A DNA stretch of 64,000 nt from Diadophis punctatus similis (lineage: Eukaryota > Chordata > Lepidosauria > Squamata > Dipsadidae): contig JALIGW010000029.1 in NCBI GenBank assembly GCA_023053685.1, positions 4,908,501 through 4,972,500 on the forward strand, given 5' to 3'. Numbering within the stretch: the stretch's first letter is position 1; every line of letters begins with the position of its first letter. Positions 46,321-59,060 of the stretch are shown one piece after another. The notes under the pieces are model-generated. The model saw nothing but the letters and a program-made list of their open reading frames with translations, was not told where the DNA came from and made no database searches. A program made the position numbers and the translations under genes.

Positions 46321-47265
46321 CTGTAAAGGTTCAGCTCCAGTAACTGGAGGCTATGGGGATCTGGAAGAACGGGCTTCAATTCAACCCTAGCAAAATGGAA
46401 TGGCTTTGTATTTTAGGGCCTCTTGAATTTGATCTATTGCTATATTTACAGTAGTTCTGGATAGGGTTGCAGTACTCCAGACAGAACCAGTATACAATTT
46501 TAGGTTGTCCTGGCCCACAATTCCTGTTTGAAGAGTAGGGATTAGTCATGGTTGGGGGGGGGGATTTGAACTACCTTAATTGCACCCCTCCTGAATCTGG
46601 GTCTAGTCACTCATACCCTGGTCACTTTCCAAGTGAATTACTGCAATGCAGTATACATGAATCTGCCCATGAAGAACATCCAGAGATTTCAATTGGTCCA
46701 AAATGTGGTTGCATGGACAATTATGAATGTGCCATGCTATGGCCATGTATCAAATCATTACACCATGTTATACCTTTTTTCTGCGAGCTGTGTTGACCCA
46801 ATATGCTTCTAAGGTACTGGTTACTACCTACAAAACCCTAGATGGCATGGGGCCAAGAGACTTGGAAGACTGCCTTGCTTCCAATGTTTCTACCCATCCC
46901 ATTAGTTCAGACAGGATAGGCATGCTCTGAATTCTTACGATCAGGGATTGTTGTATAGCTGGACCCTGGGAGCATGCCTTATCCATAACTGCTTCTGCCT
47001 TCTGGAACATACTGCCGGCACATAGGTTGGCCCTGACTCCAACAATTTGTTGGAAAACTTTGAAGATTTTGCTGTGTCCCAGGCATGGTGTCAGAACAGT
47101 AACTAGTGTTCTGTAGAGCAGCCTGTATTATTGGTATATAATATATTTGGCAGCTGGGTGCTTTAGTTGGTCATGATAGGTAATTTTATATTGTATTTTA
47201 AAACTTACTAGCCATTCACAGTTGCATTAGTGAGGTAAGTGGCGATGTAAATCATTTTAAACATA

Positions 47266-47335
47266 CATACAGTACGTACATACATACAGTACATACATAC
47301 ATGCATACATACATACATACATACATACATACATT
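47266..47335. repeat. (ACAT)n microsatellite
   Basis: A run of ACATACAT with a few CAGT interruptions. Confidence 0.95.
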
Positions 47336-47509
47336 GATGAGTTGAGATAAATAACTGGCAATCATCAGCATGGTGATGATACCTAATCTTTTAAATGTAT
47401 TTTAATGTTTATATTGTGTTTTTACTTGGCTGTTCACCACCCTGAGTCCCCTGGAGAAGGGTGGTATATAAATTTAATTAAACTAAACTAAACTAAACTA
47501 ACCCAATAC

Positions 47510-47940
47510 CTGACCTTGTCCAAAAGCTTCATATATGGCTCAATCTTTTCCCCGTTCCCCAGATTGGAAGTAGTCTTGAAGAAAGAAAGGAGACTCATTA
47601 AACACTATGCTCCTCATTCCCAACCCCTTGAGTTGGTCCAGAAGTGGTACAAAAACCCACCAACTCAAGAAAGGCCAGTCCAGCCCCCCCCAGAGGTCAC
47701 CCACAAGTACAGTCAATGCTATCTCAATATTGTGCCCAGGCCTGAAACCTGATTGAAAGAAATCCAGACAATTTCTTTCTTCCAGGGCCTTCTAAAGTTG
47801 TAGCCTGATTACCTTCTGTATAACTTTCCCTAAGATTTGGGACTGGTAAATAATGTCCAATACAATTCAGTTCAACATTGGTTTCTTGAGAAGGCAGACT
47901 ACTGCCTTATTAAAGTTCCACTGGAACTAACCCTTACACA
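47510..47940. repeat. Degenerate repeat flanking the L2 relic
   Basis: GGCCTGAAACCTGATTGAAAG, GACTGGTAAATAATGTCCAA and CTTGAGAAGGCAGACTACTG resemble blocks of the same old repeat as 45105-45700. No open frame. Confidence 0.35.
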
Positions 47941-49560
47941 ATGTGTCACATTATTTCAGCATCCTTATATATTTAATTTAGTTTCATCCTAGAATATCAT
48001 GTAATATGGGAACTTGAATTTGATTAAAGATTAATTTCATTAAATAACTAAACTTCAAGCTAGAGTGAATTTTTTTAATGATTTAAGGAATTCACTCCTA
48101 ATTAAAAATGTCTGATCTCAAAACTGAAAGTACTCCTTTGTTATGGTTTTAACATATGACGAACTCTTATTTGTGTTGCTATTAATTTACAAACTCTTCA
48201 CAGTAAACTGAAATTCCACTCTTTCATCTGAAATTCTGCTCTTAAACATTTACCAATTCAAAGTGATTAATAGAGCAGAATAATTCAACAGAATCAAATA
48301 TTTAAATGCCTTTAAGTGCAAAAGTTTATAAATACTTCTCAGTTCCATTTGCTACTTTTTAATGTATTTTCTACTTGATCAAACATTATGGCCATATAGA
48401 GAGCAGTATGTTTTCCACCTAAACAGAATGTAACTACAAATTATTTCAAATGGATTTTTTGCATTGCTGTGACTTATTACCAAGCATGCATGGTTCTCAT
48501 TTTATTTTCTGCATATTATGATGAAAATAGATTACATTATATATTATATAGAATGCTTTACAAGTGGTATGTAAAGGTAACCTATAATTAAAGTCAAACT
48601 GATTTTTAGAAAAGAGGATGTGTAAATTTCCAAATAATTTTGGATAATTAATAGGCAAAATTATGTTTATCTACTGATTCTACATTTTTCATTATGGATG
48701 CACCTTAATTTAAAAAAATGAAGCTGTCAGAAATTGGCATTATGATTTTTGTGCAAGCACACCTATGAAATTTATACATGTGCTGAGAAAAAATAATTTT
48801 AAAAAACGTTGAATGAGCAGATGAGAGATGATCAAAACAACCTAATAATGGAAGATTGCACTAAGAGAAAAAAATTGTGCTGTAGAAAAAAATAGACATC
48901 TGCAGAAAGTTTCATATTATCAGAAACCAATTGTAAGAGACGGCACTCCCTTGATTTTGAACGCTTTCATTGCTGATTCTAAACTACTTTGGGCAGGTAC
49001 AATTCCCACAGAATGGCTCCACAAACCATTTGTACACATTGGTTACTATAGTAGAGAAATCTACTACTTCTGAATCTATTTTTTTTGGATTCTTGGTTCA
49101 TTTTCCAATTTTTTTTCATAAAGCTTTGATGTCCTATAAAATTTGCACATTGTCACAAATGACTGTCATGTTGTGTGTATCTCGGACAGCTCCGTTCCCT
49201 TAGCTTTGACATAATAGCATTGCTCAAATGATTTAAGATTTCAATATAGCAGCCCAATAGGACAACATCCTCCATACATTATGGATCTTTAAAAAAAACT
49301 TTTAAAAGACCTGTGGTTCACCTAAACCCAGGAATTATTACCTAGGTTAATATAGTAGAATTTCTCAATCTAAAGGGTTGTGAGAAAGTAATTTAATAAT
49401 CTTTGTGGTAATATATAGCTATGGTATACAATACAGTATGTTGGATACAATCTAGCCAAATTTAAGCACTTTACAAGTGCCTTAAATTCAGAGGATTAAA
49501 ACATGCCTAATTTTAATTTATTTTAATTCTAACATTATTGATGGGCTATGTCCAATATTA
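47941..49560. other. Intergenic, no feature seen
   Basis: Very AT-rich sequence without a recognised repeat. Confidence 0.5.
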
Positions 49561-49735
49561 ATAAGGTTGACTCACCCTTCCATCCTTCCAATGTAGGTAA
49601 AATGAGGACCCAGATTGTTGGGGGCAATGTAAATATATGTAAATATATACATTGCTTAATGGTGTAAACTGCTTAGAGAGTGCTTGCACTGTGAGGCGGT
49701 AAATAAATGAATGAATGAATGAATGAATGAATGAA

Positions 49736-49798
<63 letters not shown>

Positions 49799-49800
49799 GG
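49561..49800 (+). mobile_element. Sauria-type SINE 3' half with long AAAT tail
   Basis: GGTTGACTCACCCTTCCATC through CAGATTGTTGGGGGCAAT and GTGCTTGCACTGTGAGGCGG, then GAATGAATGAAT and a run of about 15 AAAT units. The tRNA-like end is missing. Confidence 0.8.
49704..49798. repeat. (GAAT)n then (AAAT)n microsatellite
   Basis: It grows out of the 3' tail of the SINE at 49561. Confidence 0.95.
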
Positions 49801-50447
49801 TACTGCCAGTATGCAAGCAATTTAACAATCTCTGAATTTTGAAATGGAATGAAAATAATGTGCACATATGTCTATTTTGGCTTAATGCTTAACACAATAG
49901 CTGGAAAATCTTTATTGATATGTTAATGGGCAAGTCTTCATGAACAAAATACAAAAGTTCAGTGCTCCATCAATGTATACTAAAGCTTTGAAATGATGCT
50001 GGCATGTTGGGAAGAGCTCCAGTAAGCAAAGTGATGGAAAGGAAGAACAAGGACCTAGTAAGTGAAATAAATTATGGTAGACACTCCTTTCTAATGCTTT
50101 CATAAAAGCTGATATAAACCCATGGCAGCAATCTGCAAAGGGGAGGAAGGGGAAGAAGAAGATGATCTTATCCAGACTAACAGGATGGATAATGGAGCCA
50201 CTTAAGACGTGCATGAAATATTTAGAATTTTGAAATTCATTCATTATTGGCTTCCCTTCTTTGGCCAGTTTGAGGACAAGAATGGCTATATTTTTCTTGC
50301 TGTGGGAGGCATATGGCTAACTTACCTGGTTTCCTAGGTTGGAAAAAAAGCAGCCTATATCTAAATGAATACATTCTTGACCTAAATTGTTAATATGTGT
50401 GAAAACATGTACCAGTTCGATCTCAATAGAATGCATGTACTGTGGAT

Positions 50448-50903
50448 CAGAGGTGGGTTCCTCCCGGTTCGGACCATTTCATCCAAACCAGTAGTGACCC
50501 ACTGGTGATGTCACAATGATGTCACCAAACCAGATCGGTCAGTGCCGGTCCGTGGGCACCGGCATCTTTTTAATGAATTTTTAAAAATATTTTTTTGAAT
50601 TTTTTTTGAATTTTTTTATTTTTTATTTCCTTCTGAGCATATGCAGAAGCCGAGTCCCGGCACTGTGCATGCGGTCGCCATCTTGTTTTTGGCTTTATTT
50701 ATTTATTTATTTAGAATTATTATTTATTTTTTCTTCTGAGCATGTGCAGAAGCCAAGTTTCCGGCACTGTGCATGTGGTCGCCATCTTTTTTGGGGGGTT
50801 TTGGGTTGGGGTTTTGGGGGGGATTTTTCATTACTGTGCATGCGCGCCCACGCAGTGCGGGAGGGAGCGAACTGCCAGCTAGGTAAGTTGGAACCCATCC
50901 CTG
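50448..50903. mobile_element. hAT MITE, 'CAGAGGTGGGTTCC' family
   Basis: TIRs are CAGAGGTGGGTTCC and GGAACCCATCCCTG. The perfect duplication CTGTGGAT lies at 50440-50447 and 50904-50911. It contains an internal direct repeat: the block around 50630-50690 recurs at 50733-50790. Confidence 0.9.
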
Positions 50904-51959
50904 CTGTGGATACAATGTTGGTGTCAGGAAAGCAAAACATAAATGCTATTTCTTCCCAGATCAGCTAGGACAGGAGATGATGGTGAGTCCTTCCTGCAGA
51001 ATGTGCCTTCCTTTCATTGTTTAGAACTGTCATCTCTACTACTGGCTGACTGATTTGGTATATCTGATTTGGCTCTTCTTTCTAAGTCAAAGATGCTGGA
51101 AATTACAGCATATTCTTTCACATTTTTTCTTTACCTCCTTTCTGTTTTCCACATGTGTGCATTTGTGCAAACTGTAAGTCTCTTTGGGACAGAGGGCTGT
51201 TAAATCAATCCTTTGTTAAATGTATGTACATAACTGGTGCTATATAAATAAATTAATTTGCAATATTGTCACTCTTGAAGGTCCTACTTTATTTGGACCT
51301 GCTAGCCTTTGGGCTTGCACTTTCTTCTGTATAATATTTCCTTGACTATATTTAAGAATGTTCTCCAACTTTCTTGAACAGCTGGTTAAATTGCTCAATG
51401 GTTCTTCATCGTAAAGCAATTTCTCTTTACTTGTAAGTTTATTTCTTTGATAATGCCGGCTATACACCTGATACCATCAAGCATTACCAACGGCGTTTCC
51501 AGAAGTAGGCATTGTGGTGCCTGTGGGCACCAGTCTGTTTCCAGACACCACCTTTGGCGCCTGCTTTACCTGACAGTAGATTCTTTTAATTAAAATTAAC
51601 ATAAGAAGTGAGTAGTTGGCATGCTGTAAAGCAATGTGTATTTCTAGCATTTTCATTTACAAGAATGAATCTAAAACTCAGGAAAAAGTTTAAGAAATGC
51701 TCACTTAAACACAAATGGATGATTACAGCCCAACTGTCCTGTTTGGAAATGTGTCCACCTGTCCAAAAGACGGGCAAGAAATTCGGGGTCAGAGCGCCCT
51801 CGCAATTGATCATGGTAACTTTCTGCAACAAGCTATGCCTTGTTTTATGGCAATTATTTTTGAGAGCACCCATGTCATACCTTCAAAATAAAATGCCTCA
51901 ATTAGCCCAAAGAGATCTCTGCATATCCCTGCCTTACAGTTATTTGATGGGCTAAAGAT

Positions 51960-52110
51960 ACCCATATTGGATAGATTTACAGAGTTGGAAGGGACCTTGC
52001 AGGTCATCTAGTCCAACCCCCTGCCTAAGCAGGAGACCCTACATCTGCCTCTACCTAGGATCGAACTCACAACCTGATTGTGATGCAAGAGCTCCACCTC
52101 TTCTTCAGCT
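51960..52110 (+). mobile_element. CR1-type 3' fragment
   Basis: ACAGAGTTGGAAGGGACCTT, GCAGGTCATCTAGTCCAACC and CCCTGCCTAAGCAGGAGACC form the conserved 3' module of squamate CR1 elements. Confidence 0.75.
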
Positions 52111-54170
52111 GCTTTTTATATGACTTGTATTTTGTGTTTCATGTCTCTTCTTAATTCTTTAGTTTATCAGATAATTTCATAATTTGACTATTGTTTACCT
52201 TCTCTATTGGGCATAGTATTTACATAAAATATAGCTGAATGCTCTACAGGATTATAGTACAGTACTGAATCTTTGAAGGAGGGCACAGTAATGCTTAGTA
52301 GTAAAAACATTAAAGTTGAAAAGTGTTCCTATACATACTGCTAATATTTTCCTCTGGAACAGTATAAAAAGGCCATTCATGGTGTTAAAGAAAGATATAA
52401 ATAGTGAATAACTTGTATAGTTTTGATATATTATTTTAACCAAATGAAGAAATTAATATTGTTTCCCAGCATCAAGTCCTGATTCTGGGGAACCATATTA
52501 ATATCTTCATTTCATTAATTCATTCATTAGTTCATTTCATTGACTCATTCATAATTCATTTCATAATTCATAAATTCATTCTTCATGAATTACTCCCAAG
52601 CTTTTAATTATGGCTAGATGTCCAAGCTGTTACTGAATAAGTAAGGAGGTTAGGAGCTCCATAGGGACACTGAAACCAACACCTTCCGCTGATCTTATTT
52701 GAGAAATAGTTTCTGACTTCAGTTCTCCTTTTTAAAATTGAGTAGTATATTGTGATTTACCTCACAAGATGGTCACAAGACAATTGTCTTTTAAAGTGTT
52801 GTTTTTTATTGTTAGCATTTTCTGATACCTATCTGGACAACACAAGTACATTTTTACAAGCCAGTCAAGCCATATTTTCAGCATCTGGTAACTATTTGAC
52901 TTTGCTCATAAATTTTTCTGCTAACCTTCTTTCAGGTTTTTTTTAAGGGTCCTAGTTGGTTCAAATCATTTTAATGGACTAATCTGTAAATTTGAGGAAT
53001 TTTATAATACAGATTACACATCTTCAAAGATCAAAAAATTAAATACACCAGATGTAACAAAAGAACCAAAATCAGAATAGTTTATATTTTAAATACATAT
53101 AAGAGCTTCAAACAACTTTTGAAGCCACAGTCTCTTGCTTACTCCAAAACATCATAATAGAATTATAGAGCAGTTCATTAAAATATATATGGCTTAGAAT
53201 GGGAAGGTCTCTCCTTTCAATTAAAGGGTAGACCACAGAGAATATGATGTTTTTTTCTGCCTCATGTCAGCTTTAGTTCTGTCAAAAAAAATAATAACAA
53301 CCAACAAATTGACACCCCACTTCATAATGTTCTCTGATTTGAAAATACAGTACTAACTGTATTTTGGATGCATTACAAAAACATGTTTCTCATTAGAAAT
53401 TTCACTGAGTCTTCAATGAATATTTCCTTTCATTGTCATGAATGTCATGTCAAATTTACCTAAAAGTAAGTTGCAGCTAGAAGTGTTAACAAGAGCATGA
53501 TATAAAAATAATTTCCCACAACATAAAGCCTGTGGCATTCTGAAAACACTTCAATGACTCTTTATTCCTCATTTGATAGCCATTGCTTTGCTGATTCTTT
53601 CCTACAAGAAACTGTAAGATCATCATCAGAAGACGACATAGGAGAAATTATACATAATAATAACTTCATTGTACTTCTGTGGTAGAGATGAAATGAGCTT
53701 CCACAAAGAGTAGAGAATCTGCCTATGCAGCATCTATAGACGAGCATAGCTAGGCAGCATCTAATACATCCCGACATGGCTGAGGGAACAAAGCCTTCCG
53801 TCTGCGGCTGATGGTGCTACTGAGTTCAGAAGAAAGGAAAAAGTGCAAGCTGTCTAAACTGTTAAATGATCAAATGTAAACTTAAAATGACACATCATGA
53901 CATATATTCACTGATGATATATGAACCAATATATCACAAAGCGACAAGCAAAACTGGAAGTTTTGATTACAGCCTGAGTAAATTGATCAACCCAGAAAGG
54001 GATGAAAAAGGCAAAATCCATGACAAAAATAATTAGGAATGGGTTGGTAGAAAAATTGACCAATATCGTAATGCTTATGTAAAAATGGAAAAGGGCTATA
54101 TTTAAACTATTATGACTACATTCTGGTTGCTTTTACTTAAATTATTGCAGAACAGAGTTACCAAAGATAG
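52111..54170. other. Intergenic, no gene seen
   Basis: AT-rich, with one low-complexity tract at 52500. No exon or named repeat. Confidence 0.5.
52500..52595. repeat. ATTCATT-rich low-complexity tract
   Basis: Irregular repeats of TTCATT and ATTCAT. Confidence 0.8.
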
Positions 54171-54420
54171 CATCTAAGGTGGCACAGCGGTTAGAGTGGG
54201 GTACTGCAGGCCACTTTAGCTGACTGTGATCCGCAGGTCAGCGGTTAAAATCTCACCGGCTCAAGGTTGACTCAGCCTTCCATCCTTAGATAAAATGAGG
54301 ACCCAGATTGTTGGGGGCAATATAAATATACATTGCTTACTGGTGTAAACCGCTTAGAGAGTGCTTGCACTGTGAGGCGGTATATAAATGTCACTAATAA
54401 ATAAATAAATAAATAAATCT
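54171..54420 (+). mobile_element. Sauria-type SINE, near full length
   Basis: AAGGTGGCACAGCGGTTAGA (A box), GCAGGTCAGCGGTTAAAATC (B box), the body CCAGATTGTTGGGGGCAATA, and an AAATAAAT tail. Confidence 0.9.
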
Positions 54421-55140
54421 AAAATTATAAGCGGAAAGGATGAATTTCATAAAAGGAAAGCTCATCTAGTAGGGATTTAAAAAATATGAAAATGGGAAAA
54501 ATGCTTTGTTTCTGATAGTATATAGATTATGCATCATATTATGCATTGCTAATATGTTGTTCCAAGAAGTGACTATTTTAGATAGCGGACAGTAAATTTA
54601 TCAATACTGCTATGCAATTTATTTCCTCAGAGGCCTTCTGCTACTAAATGCCAGTTGCTGAGGAACAACAAGGAGAAAATGGCTGTTTGTCATTCCTTTC
54701 TGAAGGTTTGAGACAAATTATTGGTAATTAGTAGAGAAGATGCTAATTTAGAATGGTTCCTTGGCCCAATCAGCATGGCTCTGGCTGTTCTAAGAACTTA
54801 CCGGTAGGTTGCCTATGAGTCTGTGACACGTCAAGAAAAGATGGGTGCTAAGGAAATAGTCAAGTTACTCAATGGATTAAAGAGAAAAAGAAACACTTTT
54901 CTGAAATTAGCACAGCATTGCAACTCATGAAAATATGTTGATCTATATGTAAAATGCATAGCAGTACCTGTGTAAAATACAGTTGTATGGGGAATGTACA
55001 TTATAGTATACTTTAAGAGATGTTTACTACAATACTTGAGTATACTTAAAGGCACATGTACTGTAGCACACATTTTCATGAGCTAGAAGTAAGTTTGCTA
55101 GATAGTTCAGCACAGATAGCCTAGACGAGACAGTAATGGG

Positions 55141-55363
55141 TGTTATGTTCTGACTAGGAATAAATGGTTTTACCCAGGTCCAGCATTCTGGAGGGAAAAT
55201 GCTGGACCCCTATTGGTTGTTACGTTATAACTTGGTTACATTTGTTGCTGACAGCCCCTATAAAAAGGCAAGCTGTCAGAGGGAATTTGCTGGTTGTGCT
55301 TCTTATAAAAAATAAAGAGCTGTCGTCAAAGTCGGTCTCCTGTGTTGAATCCACGATCCAACA
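55141..55363 (+). mobile_element. Solo LTR with exact 5-bp target duplication
   Basis: The 223-bp unit starts TGTTATG, ends CCAACA, and is flanked by ATGGG at 55136-55140 and 55364-55368. It holds a TATA-like CTATAAAAAGGC near 55260 and AATAAA at 55311-55316, in the order expected of a retroviral-type LTR. No internal coding region remains, so it formed by LTR-LTR recombination. Confidence 0.88.
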
Positions 55364-55379
55364 ATGGGAATGAAAAGTA

Positions 55380-55763
55380 CAGGTAGTCCTCGACTTACAA
55401 TAGTTTGTTTAGTGACTGTTCAAAGTTGCAACGGCACTGAAAAAAGTGACTTATCGTTTTTTCACAGTTACAACCTTTGCAGCATCCCCATCATCATGTG
55501 ATCAAAATTCAGATGCTTGGCAACTGGTTCATATTTATGACTGCTGTTGTGTCCCAAGGTCATGTGATCACCCTTTGTGACCTTCTGACCAGCAAGGTCA
55601 ATGGGGAAGCCAGATTCACTTAACAACCGGCTTACTAACTTATCAACTGCAGTGATTCACTTAACAACTGAGTCAAGGTAGGTCGTAAAATAGGGCAAAA
55701 CTCACTTAACAAATGTCTCACTTAACAACAAAAAATTTGTGGTTGTAGGTCAAGGACTACCTG
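55380..55763. mobile_element. 'GGTAGTCCT' MITE, well-preserved copy
   Basis: TA at 55378-55379 and 55764-55765. Left CAGGTAGTCCTCGACTTACA, right CAAGGACTACCTG. It starts 12 bp after the right target duplication of a solo LTR. Confidence 0.88.
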
Positions 55764-56574
55764 TATAACACATCATAAAAAATGAAATTCAGCGGGTGAG
55801 AAAAATGGTTTCATTGCACTTGGTGTAACCAAGTTCTGCTTGCTAATGAAGTACAGTACAGCAACTTTTATGACTATCAAAGTATACCTGGTGAATAAGT
55901 CAGGCTATTTTGCAAGAGACATTGAAATCGTCATTACTTTAGCAAAGCCATTTCAAAGGGCAGTGCTGGTACCATGTTGCTGAGTTGGGAATCATTTGCA
56001 TATTTTACACTACTGTAAACTGCTGTTAGGCTTAATAAATTCGGGAGAGGATCTCCTTATAAAAAATAATTATAGCATTGCTAATATTTAGGTACACAGT
56101 TCTAGTACATTACACTTTGGTAACTGACAAATATCTCCATGCTTTTATAATAACCTTCAGAATTATTTTTTCTATTACCAGTCTATAGCTATGCATAACT
56201 TCATAGTGCATTCTTCAATTATAGCTTTCCCAACTATGTGAATTAACAGGAGAGTGAGCACATTTTTGCGGGTTTCTCAACAATAGCTCTAGTATAATAT
56301 TTTGAATAATAAAGCCTAATCTTTAGTTATTAGTTAAATCACTCTTATTTAGTTTACTTTGTGTTAAAAAAACTGAACTAAAGAAGATGGCTCTTTTTTA
56401 TATCCTATTTCCAATTGCTCATTTAGCCTGGGCCTGAGTGTTGAAATATAGTAATCCGAACTTGTGCCATATTGAAGGACACCAACCATCTGCATCTCTA
56501 TCTCTATCTCTTTATCTCTCAATGACTCAATCAATATTACATACATATACTGTATATACACAAACAGTGGATAC

Positions 56575-57734
56575 AGAAAGTCTATACACCCGTTAAAATG
56601 CTAGGTTTTTGAGATGTTAAAAAAAAACAGACCAAGTTAAATCATTTCAGATTTTTTTCCATCTTTAGTATAACATATAAGCTATGCATTATGCAATTCA
56701 ATTGAAAAACTGATCTTTTTTTAGGGAGAAAAATAAGAAGAAACTAGAATAATGTGGCTACATAAAGATGCACACCCTTAAACTTTGTTGAAACACCTTT
56801 TGGTTTATGACAGCATTCAGTCTTTGGGGGTAGGATAGGAGCCTATCAGCATGGTGCATCTTGCCTTGGGAATCTTTGTCCAGTATTCCTTGCAAAAGCA
56901 CCCCAAATCTCTCAGGTTGCAAAGGCATCTCCTATGTACAGCCCTTTTAAGGTGACCCCATATATTTTCAATTATTCAGGTCCAGGCTCTGGCTGGGCCA
57001 TTCCAAAACTTTGATCTTTTGGTGAAGCCATTCTTTTGTTGATTTGGAGGTGTGCTTTGGGTCATTGTGTTGTTGAAAGGTGAAATTCGTCATTTTCAGC
57101 ATTTTAGCAGAGGCCTGAAGGTTTTGTGCCTAAATAGACTGATATTTGGAACTATTCATAATTCCTGCACTTCCATTTCCAGTTGAAGAAAAGCAGTCCT
57201 AAAGTATAATGCTGCCACCACCTTGCTTCACTGTGGGTACATTGTACGTTTGGTGATGAAAGTTTTTGAGCCAAACATACTTTTGGAATGTAGTCACCAA
57301 ACCATAACACATTTTCCCACATGCTTTTATCAGGCTTGATGTTTTGCAAAATGTAACTAGGTTCAGATATTTATATTTATAAAAAATGGCTTCCATCTTC
57401 CCACCCTACCCCACAGACCAGACATGTGAAGAATATGTCACAGGTATTACACAGCCAGTATGTTCCAGAAATTCCTGCATCTCCTTTAATATTGCAGTTG
57501 GCCTCTTGGCAGCCTCTCAGACCATTTTTCTTCTTGTTTTTTCATCAATTTTGGAGGGGCAGTCAGTTCTTGGTAATATCACTGTTGTGCCATATTTTCT
57601 CTACTTGTTGAATGTCTTCACTGTGTTCCATGGTATATCCAATGCCTTGGAAATGTTCTTATACCCTTCTGACTGGCATGGCTTTTGCTCTAACAGGCAA
57701 CTGAGTAAATGTCAGAAAAACCCTACTGGAAGAG
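56575..57734 (-). mobile_element. Tc1-type transposon relic, transposase on minus strand
   Basis: Nucleotide sequence follows a Tc1-like element common in fishes: TTTGTTGAAACACCTTTTGG, CTGGCTGGGCCATTCCAAAA, GTGTGCTTTGGGTCATTGTG, AATGCTGCCACCACCTTGCT and TTCCATGGTATATCCAATGC, all complementary to transposase coding sequence. Stops and a small internal deletion near 57680 disable it. The end encoding the N-terminal DNA-binding region is missing, replaced by LINE sequence. Confidence 0.8.
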
Positions 57735-57737
57735 TTC

Positions 57738-58160
57738 AACTTGTTTCAACTCCTACCCTCAAAATGACGCTACAGAGCACTGCACACCAGAACAACTAGA
57801 CACAAGAATAGTTTTTTCCCAAACGCCATCACTCTGCTAAACAAATAATTCCCTCAACACTGTCAAACTATTTACTTCTGCACTACTATTAATCTTCTCA
57901 TCGTTCCCCACACCCATCTCCTCCCACTAATGACTGTATGACTGTAACTTTGTTGCTTGTATCCTTACAATTTATATTGACTGGTTCCTAATATGATTTG
58001 ATTGCTTATTTGTACCCGGACTATCATTAAGTGTTGTACCTTATGATTCTTGACAAACTTTTCTTTTATGTACACTGAGAGCATATGCACCAAGACAAAT
58101 TCTTTGTGTGTCCAATCACACTTGGCCAATAAAAAATTCTATTCTACTCTATTCTATATA
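57738..58160 (+). mobile_element. LINE 3' end with TTCTA-rich tail
   Basis: AATGACGCTACAGAGCACTGC, CCAAACGCCATCACTCTGCT, then the untranslated 3' end CAATCACACTTGGCCAATAA followed by TTCTATTCTACTCTATTCTA. I recognise this as a squamate non-LTR retrotransposon 3' end but cannot fix the clade. Confidence 0.65.
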
Positions 58161-58425
58161 TCAGAAGACAGTGGTAGTGATAGATGTAGCAATACCAAAT
58201 GACAGCAACATCAGAAGGAGTATGAGAAGCTGGAAAAGTACCAGGCCTTTAGAAGAAACTAGAGACAATGTGGAAAATAAGGGCCAGAAGTGGTCGCAGG
58301 GATGGTAAGAGCACTCAGGACTGGGACTCCTAAGGTCAGAGAATGGCTCCAACAGACCCCAGGAACAACATCAGAGCTCTCTGGTAGAGAACCTGAGATT
58401 GAGGAAGACATGCTATTCATAGGGG
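58160..58425 (+). mobile_element. Non-LTR retrotransposon ORF2 C-terminal fragment
   Basis: Conceptual translation VVVIDVAIPNDSNIRRS, then frameshifted blocks resembling KLEKYQ and LEKLR-type sequence, is typical of the last domain of some LINE ORF2 proteins. Confidence 0.55.
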
Positions 58426-58539
58426 CAAGAAGATAATTCTTAAAAAGATTTATATGGCCACCCATCTTAAGCAGATCTGGGTGGTTCACAGTACTGTAAA
58501 CTTTCCTATTGAAGCCTGGATTTAAAATTTTGTTACCAG

Positions 58540-59060
58540 TTGAGCCTTATGATATTACATGGATTGACCCTTCAAATCCTGGTCATAAAGATGACCCATG
58601 TTTCATCAACTGTAAAGAAATTATTTAGTTTTATTCTCATAATGTGATAATTGCCAGTAAATTACAACTCAAAGCTTTCATCTCTCCTTCAGCTTGCAAG
58701 GTATCTGTCATGCGCACACCTTTGATACTGGAAAACATAAATACAGCAATGTGATCCATACATTGTGAGAAATGCCAAGCTTGATAGCAATTTCCTTTGA
58801 GTGACCCAATAAGTTTATCAATATTTTGCACCTGAAACTCTTAGGTTGCTGACAGGTCATCTGCTTCATTCTGGATCACACAGATCAGCTATTCCCAGCA
58901 TTATCTCTACATTTGGGGGAGGGGGGTGTCAGTGATGGACAGTATTCACATCAACTTGCTGATTGCCATAAACAACCTAATTCGGCGGTGAATTTTAACT
59001 GGAGGGACTCTTTCGACAACTGAAAATTTAACCATGGTGTGTTGCTTAAATTCACTTACG
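58540..59060 (-). mobile_element. Mariner-type transposase relic
   Basis: On the - strand a worn frame includes YQRCAHDRYLAS and NNFFTVDETWVIFMTRI around 58640-58590. The V-D-E-T-W block is the first catalytic Asp motif of mariner transposases. Frameshifts and stops are present and no TIRs were recognised. Confidence 0.5.

Larger units (their letters stand above)
45775..47505 (+). mobile_element. L2-type LINE relic with RT remnants and 3' end
   Basis: It starts with GKVVEKVATLQLQRSMDEAD, then FQLGFNQDYE, VFLDLG and NMLIML-like remnants of reverse transcriptase. After a nested MITE (46215-46320) it continues with the C-terminal region (LVQNVVAWTI-like, TYKTLDGMGPRDLEDCL). It ends with CACCCTGAGTCCCCTGGAGA and an ATTAAACTAAACTAAACT tail. 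Frames are broken. Confidence 0.75.

Noticed and set aside
49561..49800. CRISPR-like regular array
   Set aside because: It is an AAAT microsatellite arising from a SINE tail, with no spacers. CRISPR is not expected in vertebrate DNA.
49656..49865. Minus-strand frames of repeated Leu-Phe-Ile-Tyr that look like membrane helices
   Set aside because: They are translation of the AAAT microsatellite on the opposite strand.
57386..57799. 137-codon plus-strand frame that looks hydrophobic
   Set aside because: It is antisense to the Tc1 transposase relic and runs on into LINE sequence.
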